Shown: positions 44,424-55,614 of the stretch, in pieces
Position numbering within the stretch: the first letter of the stretch is position 1
Layout: every line of letters starts with the position of its first letter
Assembly (NCBI GenBank): GCA_949126835.1
Contig: OX421508.1
Span: forward strand, 16,452,398-16,516,397
DNA from: Anisus vortex
Taxonomy: Eukaryota > Mollusca > Gastropoda > Planorbidae
Direction of reading: 5' to 3'
DNA length: 64,000 nt
The notes under the pieces: model-generated
The model's database searches: none
Told to the model about the DNA's origin: nothing
What the model saw: the letters and a program-made list of their open reading frames with translations, nothing else
Position numbers and translations under genes: made by a program

Positions 44424-47400
44424 ATGGAGTCAAAGGTTCAATTACTCTATGATGAGGCTAAATTGTTAGCAAAAGAATATGGTATTACTGATAAGAAGGA
44501 ATATCAGGAATTTGTTGAAAATAAAGTTAAACAATTGAAAAAAGAATTAGCAGATAAGGAAAGAGATGAACGAGCAGAATTGAGGGCTCATGAAATTAAA
44601 CAAAAAGAACTTGATAATGAAATTAAACAAAAAGAACTTGATAATGAAATTAAACAAAAACAACTAGAACTAGAAATGAATAAAGAAAAAGAATTGAAAG
44701 CACTAGAATTAAAAGAAAAAGAATTACAATTGAATAAAGAAAAAGAAATTCAATTGAGAGAAACACAACTAAAATTAGACCATGAATTGGAGTTGGCTAA
44801 GTTGCAAAATACTAAAGTTGAGCAAACAAATAATGAAAAATCAAAACATGGTGTTAGATTCAAAATGCCTCCTTTTGATGGAAAAGAGAAAATTGTTGAT
44901 TTTCTAAATTTATTTGAAGCAACATGTAAAGGATATGGGATTCCCATTTCAGAATATTACATTCACCTTATCCCACAATTGAAAGATAAGGGTAGGGAAG
45001 CACTATCACATATTGATAAAGAAATAACTGATTATGCCATTATCAAAGAACAGTTAATTAAATTCTTTATCCACTCTGAGGATTATTACAGACAAAAGTT
45101 TCATAACTTTATCTTAACAGACAAGATAGAACCGAGAGCTTTTGTGTCTGAAGTGAAAACATTTTTACTTACCTGGTTAGACTTAGTAAAAATAGATACC
45201 AAAAATCCTAATGAGATTATAGAAATCATGGTTGTTGATAAAGTATTAGAACAAGCTTCTAAACCATTGTTTACTCACATTATGGAAAGAAAAGTTAAGA
45301 CAGTTGAAAATTTGATAGATGCAATCTCAAATTTTAAGGATAGTCATCCTAATGTAGAACTGACTAAACAAAATCAAACAGTAAATACAATTCAACATAG
45401 AAGAAGGAGCTATTCACCTCCTAGGTCTAGGCATAATCAATTTGGCAATAAAAAAAAATTTGGTAATCAACCAAAATCTAATAATTATAGATGTATTTTT
45501 TGCAATGGTACAAACCATTCATCAGAATATTGTTACAGAAATAACAATGCAAGAGGTAGAAATTTCAATCCAAACTTCAATAGATCAAATGTTGATCATA
45601 GAGGTTTTTCAAATCAAAATTTTTCTAATTTTGATAATAGAAACTTTCCAAATCAGAATTTTTCAAGTTTTGAAAACAGAAATATGCCAAATCAGAATTT
45701 TTCCAATAACAATGTGCCAAATCAACATTTTGGAAGACAAGATTTTCCTAATACTCAAAATAGGCCTCAATCAAATTTCCAAAATAGAAGAAATAGAGGA
45801 AAACTTAACAATTCCACATCTCAATCAAATAATGTCATATTTGAAAACAGGGGTCAATTAATACTTTTTCCTGCTTATGTGGAAGGAAAGACCACATACT
45901 GTCTAAGAGACACCGGAAGTAGTATAATATGCATAGATGAAAGTATCATTCCAAATCAGAAACCCACCAATATAATAAGAGTGGATACAATAAAACTTGG
46001 AAATGGTTCCACTGTAAATTGTCCTGTCACTATAATAGACATTGATTGTCCTTGGCTTACAGGAAAAGCAGAGGCAGCCATAATGAAAAACTGTGTTGCA
46101 CCATTAATTATTGGTAATTCTTTCAATGTCAAACATGATAATAGTTTTGACATTTTTCAAAAATGGATGAATGAAAAATCCAATGACTTGAATTTGAAAC
46201 CTGTTCTATTGCAAAATGAAAAGTTAGTAGATTTACCAGAACAAGAATTTTACCCTGCTCTACAAACTTTTAATTTTTTACAAACCATAGGAAAGTCAGA
46301 AAATAATATTCTCAATGAGACACCTAATATTGACTTATCCATAAATAATGAAAAGGATAATCCTATTCCCAAATGGAATGGAACAGAAAAACTAGAACAG
46401 TATGTAAGCAAATTTGAAAGTCAATGTGAAATAAACAATGTACCAAAAGAATTACATGCTATTTCATTATGTAGACATTTAGAAGGTCATAAACAAATAT
46501 TCAACATTGCTAAAAATCAAATATCTGATTTTACTAAAATGAAGAGTGAGATATTATCATACATTGATAGTCCTCATAAAAAGGAAACCCAAATGAAAAA
46601 AACAGAAAATATCAGTTTAATAAACATGCCTTTTGATGAGCTAACTCTAAAACAAGAACAGAAAGAAGATCCATACATAATTAAAATGGTATCAGAAATT
46701 GAAAAAGGTCAAGTTAAAAATAAAAACATTGAAATAATAAATGGAATTCTCTGTAGAAAGGACAATAAATTAGATGTAACTCAAATAGTTATACCTAAAA
46801 CATTAACTGTCAAAGTAATGCAAATTTCGCACAACAATGCATTGTCAGGTCATTTGAGTAGCAAGAAAACAGTTTGTAAACTCAAAAAGAATTTCTGGTG
46901 GCCTAAAATGGAAAATGATTTGAAAACATTTATTAAAAGCTGTGATACCTGTCTTAGACATAATAAAAAAGATTCTAAACATAAGGCTCCAATACAAATG
47001 ACCGATACAATAAACAAACCTTTTTACAAGATAGCAGTTGATATAATAGGGCCCATGAAGCAGACTAAAACTACCAAAGCAAAGTTTGCCTTAACCATTA
47101 TAGACATGGGAAGTAGATGGATAGAGGTAGTTCCATTAAGGGAAATAACTGCAGAAAGGGTCTGTAATGCTCTTTTACCTATCTTTTGTCGTTTCGGTTT
47201 TCCAAAGTTCATATTGAGTGACAATGGAACTCAATTCAAATCAAGCCTTACTCAAGCTTTTGCACAAATGTTAAAAATCACTCAAATTTTTAGTTCTATA
47301 TACCATCCTGAATCAAATGGTATGATAGAAAGGGCTAATCAAACAATAAAACAAATGATAACAAAAGTGTGTGAAGACCATCCATTTGAATGGGATGATT

Positions 47401-47933
47401 ACCTTCCAGCTATTTTGTTTGCTTATAGACAATCGGTTCATGAAAGCACAGGTTTTTCACCATTTGAATTAGTGCTTGGCAAAAATCCCAATGGACCATT
47501 GGATAATTTCAAATCAGAATTATTAGGACTTAAAGAAAAAAAAATGTCTCCATTTGACTTAGTCAATAAAACTGAAAAACATATGAAAACAGCTTATGAA
47601 TTTGCTGTACAAAAAAATGAAGAAATCAAATCTAAAACTACCAAAGAAAATATTCATAAGAACATGAGAAAACTAGAAGTTGGTAATAAAGTACTTGTTT
47701 ATTTGCCAATTGGCAATGGCAATACTATGGAATGGAAAGGACCTTTTGAAATAATACTTAAGCTATCTGATGTATTTTACAAGGTTAACATTAATAACAA
47801 AGAGAAAATTGTTCATTTAAACAATTTGAGAACTTATGAAGAAAACAAAGTAATTGAAAATAAATCAGAAGATGATATGATAATTGAAAATAAATCAGAA
47901 GATGATATCAATAAAAATATCAATACAAAATGA
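44424..47933 (+). CDS. Gag-protease-integrase polyprotein, 1169 aa
   Basis: Uninterrupted frame. Residues about 15-140 are a Lys/Glu-rich coiled coil with EIKQKELDN repeats. A capsid-like module begins at 148 (MPPFDGKEKIVDF). A CCHC knuckle follows (C357, C360, H365, C370), then Asn/Phe-rich NQNF repeats and an aspartic protease with D496-T-G-S-S. At about 648-720 there is a second capsid-like module (IPKWNGTEKLEQY) where reverse transcriptase normally lies. Integrase follows with an HHCC finger (H803, H810, C840, C843) and a core with D873, D933 and E969. The last two are separated by exactly 35 residues, the DD35E pattern, so the enzyme looks catalytically intact. A basic C-terminal domain ends in an Asn/Glu/Lys-rich tail. 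No YxDD or RNase H motif is present. Confidence 0.9.
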   Translation: MESKVQLLYDEAKLLAKEYGITDKKEYQEFVENKVKQLKKELADKERDERAELRAHEIKQKELDNEIKQKELDNEIKQKQLELEMNKEKELKALELKEKELQLNKEKEIQLRETQLKLDHELELAKLQNTKVEQTNNEKSKHGVRFKMPPFDGKEKIVDFLNLFEATCKGYGIPISEYYIHLIPQLKDKGREALSHIDKEITDYAIIKEQLIKFFIHSEDYYRQKFHNFILTDKIEPRAFVSEVKTFLLTWLDLVKIDTKNPNEIIEIMVVDKVLEQASKPLFTHIMERKVKTVENLIDAISNFKDSHPNVELTKQNQTVNTIQHRRRSYSPPRSRHNQFGNKKKFGNQPKSNNYRCIFCNGTNHSSEYCYRNNNARGRNFNPNFNRSNVDHRGFSNQNFSNFDNRNFPNQNFSSFENRNMPNQNFSNNNVPNQHFGRQDFPNTQNRPQSNFQNRRNRGKLNNSTSQSNNVIFENRGQLILFPAYVEGKTTYCLRDTGSSIICIDESIIPNQKPTNIIRVDTIKLGNGSTVNCPVTIIDIDCPWLTGKAEAAIMKNCVAPLIIGNSFNVKHDNSFDIFQKWMNEKSNDLNLKPVLLQNEKLVDLPEQEFYPALQTFNFLQTIGKSENNILNETPNIDLSINNEKDNPIPKWNGTEKLEQYVSKFESQCEINNVPKELHAISLCRHLEGHKQIFNIAKNQISDFTKMKSEILSYIDSPHKKETQMKKTENISLINMPFDELTLKQEQKEDPYIIKMVSEIEKGQVKNKNIEIINGILCRKDNKLDVTQIVIPKTLTVKVMQISHNNALSGHLSSKKTVCKLKKNFWWPKMENDLKTFIKSCDTCLRHNKKDSKHKAPIQMTDTINKPFYKIAVDIIGPMKQTKTTKAKFALTIIDMGSRWIEVVPLREITAERVCNALLPIFCRFGFPKFILSDNGTQFKSSLTQAFAQMLKITQIFSSIYHPESNGMIERANQTIKQMITKVCEDHPFEWDDYLPAILFAYRQSVHESTGFSPFELVLGKNPNGPLDNFKSELLGLKEKKMSPFDLVNKTEKHMKTAYEFAVQKNEEIKSKTTKENIHKNMRKLEVGNKVLVYLPIGNGNTMEWKGPFEIILKLSDVFYKVNINNKEKIVHLNNLRTYEENKVIENKSEDDMIIENKSEDDINKNINTK

Positions 47934-48403
47934 CAATTGAAAAAACCGACATTAGTATTATATTAATTTTGTTGTATAAAATAATAAATGTTGTATGAAA
48001 AAATTTTTTCATGGAATCTATTTAGATTTTGTGAGATAAAGATAATAGATAATCTCGACAGCCTTGATGAGTATTTAGCATAATAATTATCGATACACAT
48101 CACTGATATCCAATAGTTTATCTCACTATTACTGAAGTTGATTAGACAATACCTAAAGATAGTTGTCTATGACTAATTGTCATATAAACATTAGACATTA
48201 TTCTTTGTGTCATATTTCTGCCTATAAATATGTTTTTTGATTGTTTGTACATATATTAAATGAATTTTTTTCTTTATGTATTATTTAATGAATGATTATA
48301 TGCATTTATTAAGATTAAGATAATTTTTTTTTTCATTATTGTAAACATTTTTCGTATCAAAAATAATAATAAATTATTATTTTTTCTCTGTGGTTGGGGG
48401 GTA

Positions 48404-48855
48404 TGCTATGGAGTAACTAAATAATATATAGGTAGTAGCTATATTAATAATTAAAAAGTCGAAATAAAACCCATTTTTGGATATTAAGAAAACCTATATC
48501 GGAAGTAGATATAGTCAAGTGACTGTCCATGCGGTCGGCAGTCTTTTCTCATAACTCACAAGGAACGCCGGCATTATAATTAGACTCAGGAAAAATAAAT
48601 AAAATTGTGTATTATGTTGCCACTATAAAGCTATATTTGTTCATTGGATGTGAAGTGTCAACTGTTAATGAATTGTTATTAAATAATATGCTGCAACAAG
48701 GCGTTCTCTTATTTATTACAAGTTGGAAGTTATATTGTGGTGATGTCGTCTATTTTGATGTTTAATAGCAAATAATTCAGCTACTGCAACTCAAATACTC
48801 TGAAAAGACTGGTAGTAATGTTTGATGGTCCCACAATAAAAATAGGACATCAACA
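48404..48855 (+). repeat. 3' LTR
   Basis: A 452-bp partner of 41898-42349, preceded by the G-rich tract and followed by the GGGAG duplication. Confidence 0.9.
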
Positions 48856-48860
48856 GGGAG

Positions 48861-49364
48861 TATAATAAAAACTTCGTTTTTACGGTTTTCTTGTTTACTT
48901 CCTTTATTTTAAGTTGCATTTTCTGTCTGTCTGGGTGCAAAAATTGGCTTCGATTTTTCGACCACTTCCCGTGGTCTGATCGAGCTGAAATTGGGACAGC
49001 AGACTTGTGGCGCCAAACAATACATCCTATCAAATTTTCAGTTACAACGACTTAATAATACTACACTTATGACAATATTCATTTCTTAAAAGGAAAGTAA
49101 ACGAAATATTTTGATTTCGCGTTAAAATTGCCTGTGCAACTTTTTATACTTTTTCGGCGCAAAGCTAGAACAAAAAATTATGCGCCAAGATTATTTTTAT
49201 AACAATTCATACTGAGTATTGAGATATTTTTGAGATTTGCGACACAGATATTTTTCTGTACGTTTCATTTCCAGTAGTCAATCAATTATTTAATTACATG
49301 ATGGTAAACTTAGTTTGCAAATAAAGGGAGTATAATGAAAACTTCGTTTTTATGGTTTTCTTGT
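48861..49364 (+). repeat. Repeat family A, right part and a further unit
   Basis: It continues the interrupted unit (TATAATAAAAACTTCG, then TTTCTTGTTTACTTCC) and runs through a nearly full unit (CCACTTCCCGTGGTCTGATC, TTTTTCGGCGCAAAGC). It ends at a second GGGAGTATAATGAAAACTTC at about 49327. Units are about 470 bp long and partly tandem. No coding frame is present. Confidence 0.7.
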
Positions 49365-49369
49365 TACAA

Positions 49370-50780
49370 AATATTTATTCTTAAAACTCAATTATTTATG
49401 TCAGTAGGCCAATACGTAGGCTCTCTATTTTAAACATCTGTGTAGAGAGTAGAGAATGCTCAATGCTACATTCTCTGTTATTGTAAGGGTTGTATTTTGT
49501 TTGATCAAACAGGTTAGGTCATAATAAAGCTATTGAGAGTTCAAGGACTAGACTATATTTGGTTCGGTTATCTTATATAATTTTTGACGTTCGTGCCAAC
49601 TTCTAAATGATCATGAACAATGAGTCTTTTAAACCTCTAATTGGAGACATACGTATATGATGGGAGTAGGGAGTGGGATATGGGAGTGATAGAGACAAAG
49701 AATGAGATAAAGAAAGAAAGGGAGGTGTTTAAGAGATGGGGGGGGGGCTTTTTTATAACTAGAAAGAGAAAGATGCAGAGGACGTATAAGGGTGGGAGCG
49801 AAACCACCACAAACTCAACAACTGAAACGTGGAAGCATGGCGCACTGAGCCTGCTAAAATGTTAACAGCATGGATTAGACGCACGCACCACCTTACAAAA
49901 GACCTTCGTCACTATCTGTATTAGGGTAAAATAAACAAGCTTTACAAAAAATGCCAGTTTGAGCTGTACTGAATGTGACGTGAAGATATCAGCTCGACCA
50001 TCGTGAGGGGGACTCGCACCCCACTACTTGAGCCGCCTTATCTACAACTCCGTAACTGTATTCCCCCCCCCCCATTTTTTTCTTCTACATAACGCTTATT
50101 TCAGAAAATTGACCGGGGAAAAAACAAACAAACAAAAAACAACACAAGTTGACAACCGCTACCAGTCATCTTAAAAACAACATAAGAGTTGACAACTCCA
50201 TACGGCAGCCAGCTTTGCGACCGACCATGTCTTCACAGAGTTCTTGGGGGTCATCTCCGCGGCATACACCGACGCCGCTATTGCCAGCCTCCCCGTGTTT
50301 GCCCAAGCAGATGGGCTCAGAAGGCAAACAGCGGTCAGGTCTAGAGTGACCAGTTGACGTGTGCAGCTTCAGCCTGGCGTTCTGCCACCCGAGCCTTCTT
50401 CTTCTTTTTGTCCGGGTTTATCTTCCCAGATTGTTGTGTTTGTTACGGATGTCTGAAGTGGGGGGGGGGGGGGGTTGTTTGGTAAAGCAGAATACTAGCT
50501 ATGCTGAAGTTTTTTGCCTGTCTATAAAGTTATCAGGACACAGATCAATTGACTCTATTGATTTTCTTAAGGGACATACAAACAACAATTTTAGATGAGA
50601 ACAATTTAAATTTAAAAAATGGTGCTAGGAGTACTGAGAAAATGAATCTATTTATAGATCTACATTCATTTTTCAAAAATGTATAGTTATATTTATTTAT
50701 ATTTTTAGTTTGCTTCTTCGAAGCTATTTCGACTAACTCTCGCTTTTTTTAAAAAAAGCTCATATATAAAAACATATATC
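49370..50780. other. Non-coding stretch with one GC-rich patch
   Basis: Mostly AT-rich with G or C runs near 49738, 50063 and 50460. A GC-rich patch at about 50190-50420 has frames of about 50 codons open on both strands, with GC-ending codons. A B-box-like word lies on the minus strand near 50010-50020. I could not assign any of it. Confidence 0.35.
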
Positions 50781-50789
50781 AACGGAATA

Positions 50790-51345
50790 TTTTACAAATG
50801 TAATAAGAATATGAAACTAAAACGATATCTCACATTAGTTAACCCCATACTAGAATATGCATTTTCTGAATGGAACCCATCAACCAAAGAAAACATTTTT
50901 AAAAAATTCAGAAGAGATGCAAGGTTCATTACTAACTAATAATAACAACTGACAAAAGTAGCACCAATAGATAAATCACTAAACCTAGAGACACTAGAGG
51001 ACAGAAGGGCAAAGAATAAAGTAGTAATAATACATAAGACATTAGACTCTAATATTATATATATTAAATAACATAATACAATAACAATCTGTTACAAGGC
51101 TCAGATAAACAAAAGGACTAAAACACTTTCCTTATCCATTATGAAAGAACAAATGCATATAAGTACTATTTCTTCTCGAGTGGCATCCAAGCATGGAATA
51201 GGATGCCTAAAAAAAACAGGGAAACCAATAATTTGACATCATTTTAAACGCTAATCAAAATGCAAGACTAAATTCAGACTAGCGTAGGACGCAATAACCT
51301 TTTTTTTTATAGAAGGAGCGTCAGTAAATTCTAAGAGTATATATT
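50790..51345 (+). pseudogene. LINE reverse transcriptase C-terminal remnant
   Basis: In broken frames it reads YLTLVNPILEYAFSEWNPST, then LETLEDRRAKNKVVIIHKTL and YYFFSSGIQAWNRMP, the C-terminal end of a non-LTR reverse transcriptase. It finishes with GTAGGACGCAATAA and AGAAGGAGCGTCAGTAAA. Stops interrupt it. This is the longest copy of the LINE family whose 3' ends lie elsewhere in the window. Confidence 0.7.
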
Positions 51346-51617
51346 CTATATAAAGAATAGTTATAAAGAGTGGTAGAATTAGCCCCATAGTCCTAATATA
51401 AAATACGTTTTACTGGAGTTCTTTTCTTGATTGGATAGGTAACGGTAATCAAGGGCATAACTAGAGAAAATGCCTATTTTAAATGCAATTTCTCATTTAT
51501 TAGTAAACTAAAAAAATTAGTGAATAAGAAAGTGTCTGTTTGGCGCTATTCAAACTTTGGCCCCCTGTCCACGCCCCCCCCCCCCCATTAATTATGCTAA
51601 TAACAATAATAACCGTT

Positions 51618-51750
51618 CGGGTAAAGTAAAGGCGGCTGTGCATAGTACTGGCCCAAACAATCACATAGTGTGCCAGGGCCACAGAAACTGGTGAACACTG
51701 CTTTACTAGCCCTATGGATCAGCTTGGTCCGACGGATACTTTACTTACAC
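51618..51750 (+). repeat. SINE family 1, 3' fragment
   Basis: GGTAAAGTAAAGGCGGCTGT through GGGCCACAGAAACTGGTG to GATACTTTACTT matches the 3' half of 22838-23112. The tRNA-like head is missing. Confidence 0.7.
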
Positions 51751-52055
51751 TCGTGTTGATAACCAACAGCAGACAGATTATTTTGTCTTACAGATACATC
51801 GAATTGACATTTAAAAGATGTTACAGTATCTACGTCTGTATCAAGTTTTTCTTTTTATGACGCTGTTTCTCTATTTAAAAAATTTAACACGTGGCGATTT
51901 TATTCATTTTTGGCCTAACCATAATTTTTTGTTTTGATAACCAATTTTTTTTTTATAATAAAAAAATAATAGAGTGCAGCATTCAACTGAAGCAATTTTT
52001 AGCGTTAAAATTTTAATACCAACAAAACAACTGAAAATATTTTGTTAAAAGTTGT

Positions 52056-53450
52056 CAGGGCCGGCTCATCGATAAAGGCGAACTAGGCGGCTGCCTAGGG
52101 CGCAAAATTTTGAGGGGCGCAAAATTGAGGATTTTTGTTAAATTTGGGGATTTAAAAATATATACTTTATTAAAGTTTAGTGCGTCTGCGCGCTACTAGC
52201 ATAAACAGATGGATTACTAGGGAATGAAAGGTGAAGGGTATTTTATATAAATTGTATTAGAAAATAGGAAAGTATGCCCTAACAGTAGGCTACTTAGTTT
52301 GGCAACCTCGTTGTGCGTAGCGGAGTGCAAAAAAGACAACCCTTCACTTCCCCCGGCCACACTCTGGATGCGATGAGCCGGTGGAATATCATAGTGAAGT
52401 GACGTGACCGTGACCTTCAAGTCAGTTCGTGAATCGTAAGTCGTGAGGGCGCTGAGTTATTTGCATTGGCAGTGCAGTTATTGTTTTTGTGCATTTTCAG
52501 ACTGTTAATTACGAAAACGAGTACATTAAATCCCCTAAGTGGCACAAGATGTCCCAGTTGAATTGATGCACTAACACCTCTGCGGTACCAGTTATCTCAT
52601 GTTTGTGATGCTTAGGAAGAGATTTCTGAAGACACTAAATAAATCTAGTGGCAGTATTGTGAAGGTAGAAGCACTTGGGTTACTTAAAAATATCTCAGAC
52701 TTCAAGTTTATTGCTGCACTTGTCAAATGGCACAACATTTTGTTTCAAGTAAACATAACTAGTAAGATACTGCAAGAAAAGGACTTGAGAGCAGTTTGTC
52801 ACCTGAAAAAAAAACGAAGAGATTTGGTTACCGCTAGAAGTGATTTAGAGTTCAATAGAGTTCTGGTTGATGCTAATAAAGTAGCATTAGAAGTTGCATA
52901 GAATGGAACCAGTATTTGAGAAAGAGAAGGTCCGAATTTAAAAAAAGAAGAACATGGTTGATTACGAATCAAAAGATGAATATGTAAATATTGCAGGTGA
53001 CCCCCCGGAAAGTTTCAAGATCCACTTTTATGTTGCTGCTTTAGACACAGCTGCTTATGCCGTAAAAGAAAGATTTTACCAGTTAAATAAAGTATCTTGT
53101 GGCTTTGGATCTTTGTACAACATTCCTGACCTTAAAAACAAGACTACATCAGAGGTTAAGTCGATGTTCAAAAACTTGGAAAAAGCATTAACAATAGAAA
53201 AAGATGAAGGTGTGCATGAATCTGACATTGCTGCTGTACGTCAGTGTTCTGAACTAAGAGCAATTTCTCATCATTTCCATTACTCAGTATCAAACCCTGA
53301 AGAAGTCCTCAACTACATTTACCAACAGAATCTTGAAAATGGATTTCCTAACATTTGTTTAGCCCTTCGTATTTTGCTTACGTTGCCACTTTCCGTTGCT
53401 AGTGCTAAACGAAGGATTTTTAAAAACTTAAAGACCAAGTGAAGAGGTTT
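52056..53450 (+). mobile_element. hAT element remnant (ZMYM1-like type), right end not found
   Basis: CAGGGCCGGCTCATCG at 52056, followed by GGCGGCTGCCTAGGGCGC, is the typical left end of a widespread hAT type. The transposase remnant lies at 52599-53442. The matching right end and target duplication were not found, so the right boundary is approximate. Confidence 0.55.
52599..53442 (+). pseudogene. hAT transposase C-terminal remnant
   Basis: Two frames (52599-52901 and 52954-53442) give the C-terminal half of a ZMYM1-like hAT transposase: VKWHNILFQVNITSKILQEK, then FYVAALDTAAYAVKERFYQL and the dimerisation region FPNICLALRILLTLPLSVAS. The family motif SGERSFSKLK is changed to SAKRRIFKNLK. 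A stop and frame shift separate the two parts and the N-terminal zinc finger and first catalytic regions are missing. It is degenerate. Confidence 0.75.
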
Positions 53451-53459
53451 TTCTCAAAG

Positions 53460-54525
53460 GAACGATATTTGGAATAGCCGATTATTGGTGTGACGTTAGA
53501 GAAATGAAATAAATAAATAAAACTCGACGCTATCAATCTATATTTAACCATTTTGTTAAAAATAACCGGGAAAAGATTCAAAACATGTGGCAATAGATTC
53601 AAAACACGTGACAATATTCATTTTTCCTAGTCGGAATCCTTTCTCTTACGTCACTTTCCTATGTTGCCAGAAATAAAAACATCTCAAATGACTTTTCCTC
53701 CGAAAAACACACACATTTCAGTGCACATATTGAACTAATTACTTAAAATTTATCTTGGATATTTTGTAAAAATGATTTTTATTAACATTCAGTTGCTGAA
53801 TACACTATTTACTATCGAAATCAAATGTTTACTCAATTTTGATAAAAAGCTCTTCACTTGGTCTTTAAGCTAATTAAAACCTATCTGCTTAGTACAATGT
53901 GTCAGGAGAGATTTGCGTGTCTGGCGACTATTTCTATTGAAAATGAGATAGAAAGATAGACTCAAAAGCCCTCATACAAGAATTCGCTAAGCAGAGAGCA
54001 AGAAAAGTACCATTACGGTTATAGTCTATAGGAGTATAAATACTGTTAATTAGTATTTAAAAGTGACTTTTGGACCGTAGTTAAGAAAACAATAATCCAA
54101 TATCAAGCAATATCAAGTATTCTTTGTGTATTTTTTAAGTGTTATAAAAACAGAAAAACTAACTGTAATCTAACTGTTTGTTATTAAGAGAACTGTACAT
54201 AATGCAATTATAAAACCTAAAAGCCTATAATATAATATTATACAGCCAAGCTCACAACTTGAGTTTGATCACAGTCACAGTTCATAGACTTGTAATGACG
54301 AAGTGACAAAATTTATTCCACTTACTTCAAATTTATTTTCAAAACCTAAAACACAGATATATGTATTCTTCTAAGAATCAAAATGTAGGAATTGTAGGCA
54401 CATATGATATACTATAATTAAACAATTTTACAATGGAGATATTAAATCAGCACCCATTTCACTTGGTGCTTATATCAGACGAGCTTTTTACAAAAACTTA
54501 ATCTTTCTCTATAGAAGATTTCCCA
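53460..54525. other. Non-coding stretch, no gene seen
   Basis: AT-rich. At 53846 CTCTTCACTTGGTCTTTAAG is the reverse complement of the transposase end at about 53430-53447, suggesting a partial inverted copy of the hAT region. Nothing else is recognised. Confidence 0.45.
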
Positions 54526-54529
54526 ACAT

Positions 54530-55092
54530 ATAAGGCGTTTGCACTCACGTGACAAAAATCACGTGTTTTTTGTTTACTTTGAGTAATGGTGTACAATGGT
54601 CGCTGTATTAATATAGTTTCATATAGACTCGAGCATTTTTTAATTGATATTTTGTGTTTAAAATGATGATTAATGTATTAATATGGATTTTATTAATTCT
54701 ATATTAGATTAATAGACACAAGAAGATTCTTACATTAAAAATGTTACATTACTATTGAACGATTAGGCCTACAATGAAAATAACGAATGACTCCAATAAT
54801 TCACTTCAATAAATCCATTCAAATGCAACACTTACCGGCCAGATATTAAGATGATGAATTGAGCTTAAAATGTTGAAATTCGTTGAAAAAATACCATGTC
54901 AGTCTTTCTAATGTAGTAGTAAGATGATCTACGACGATTTATCTAATGATTTGTGCATAGGATAGACAATATTCAGATGTGAATTTGGCATGATAAAGAA
55001 GTACTTCACCATTTTTGTACACCAATTGGCGTCTATTTACACAAATACGTCACTAAAAAACATAAGCCATGCCCATTGCGAACGCTTTATAT
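54530..55092. mobile_element. MITE-like element with GCGTTYGCA inverted ends
   Basis: The left end ATAAGGCGTTTGCACTCACG and the right end GCCCATTGCGAACGCTTTAT are roughly inverted over about 15 bp. GTAATGGTGTACAATGG and CACCATTTTTGTACACCAAT extend the symmetry inward. The flanks are TA-rich, so the target duplication cannot be fixed. Confidence 0.45.
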
Positions 55093-55186
55093 ATTGGGTG
55101 CACTGACCTATACAATTTTAATAAGGGATACTAAATAATTAATGTAAGAAAATGCAAATGTCTCAATATAATTATCTTATAAGTTT

Positions 55187-55345
55187 ACAGACGTTCCTTC
55201 TAGATAGAAGATTATTACGTCCACTAGGCCCAAAACTCCTGCAGGGCGACAGGGATCCGTCGGTGGTAGGGCTAGAACACGCGACCTGTCAGTTGGTTTT
55301 TGGTTGACAGTCCGGTGAACTAACCGCTGGACCAGCCGGCTTCAC
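55187..55345 (-). mobile_element. tRNA-derived SINE, family 2 (shares a LINE tail)
   Basis: On the minus strand GCCGGCTGGTCCAGCGGTTA is A-box-like and GGTCGCGTGTTCTAGCC B-box-like. The tail ACGTAATAATCTTCTATC then AAGGAACGTCTGTAAA equals the LINE 3' end. A LINE tail of the opposite orientation lies close by at 55425-55482. Confidence 0.7.
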
Positions 55346-55424
55346 CAAATCAATTAACTCATTAATATAATAATTATCTTGGGAAAGGCAATATCTACAA
55401 CTGTCAATTTTTAAACTTGCGTAG

Positions 55425-55482
55425 GACGCAATAATATTTTTTATAGAGGGAGTGTTGGTAATGTATAAGATAAGATAAATTG
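55425..55482 (+). repeat. Short LINE 3' tail
   Basis: GCGTAGGACGCAATAATA, AGAGGGAGTGTTGGTAATG and ATAAGATAAGATAA are the last ~60 bp of the LINE family. Confidence 0.6.
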
Positions 55483-55614
55483 ATAGAACTACTTTTTGGC
55501 GAAAAACATACACGTAAACAATATTAGATCATAGTGACTTAGTTTATAAAATTATTATTTATTTCCGGTTCAAATTGTTCTTTTTATATACGATCCTGTT
55601 ACATAAAGTTACAA

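Larger units (their letters stand above)
41898..48855 (+). mobile_element. Complete LTR retroelement (gag-protease-integrase, no reverse transcriptase)
   Basis: Direct LTRs of 452 bp at 41898-42349 and 48404-48855 begin TGCTATGG, end ATCAACA and look identical by eye. A 5-bp GGGAG duplication flanks the element (41893-41897 and 48856-48860). Inside are a 2-kb leader, one 1169-codon frame and a short 3' region ending in GGTTGGGGGGTA, a plausible polypurine tract. The frame holds gag, protease and integrase with no reverse transcriptase or RNase H. The open frame and identical LTRs indicate a very recent insertion driven by enzymes supplied by another element. Confidence 0.9.

Noticed and set aside
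44750..47224. Minus-strand and alternative-frame ORFs inside the gag-integrase gene
   Set aside because: They lie in other frames of the 1169-codon polyprotein, which has clear domains.
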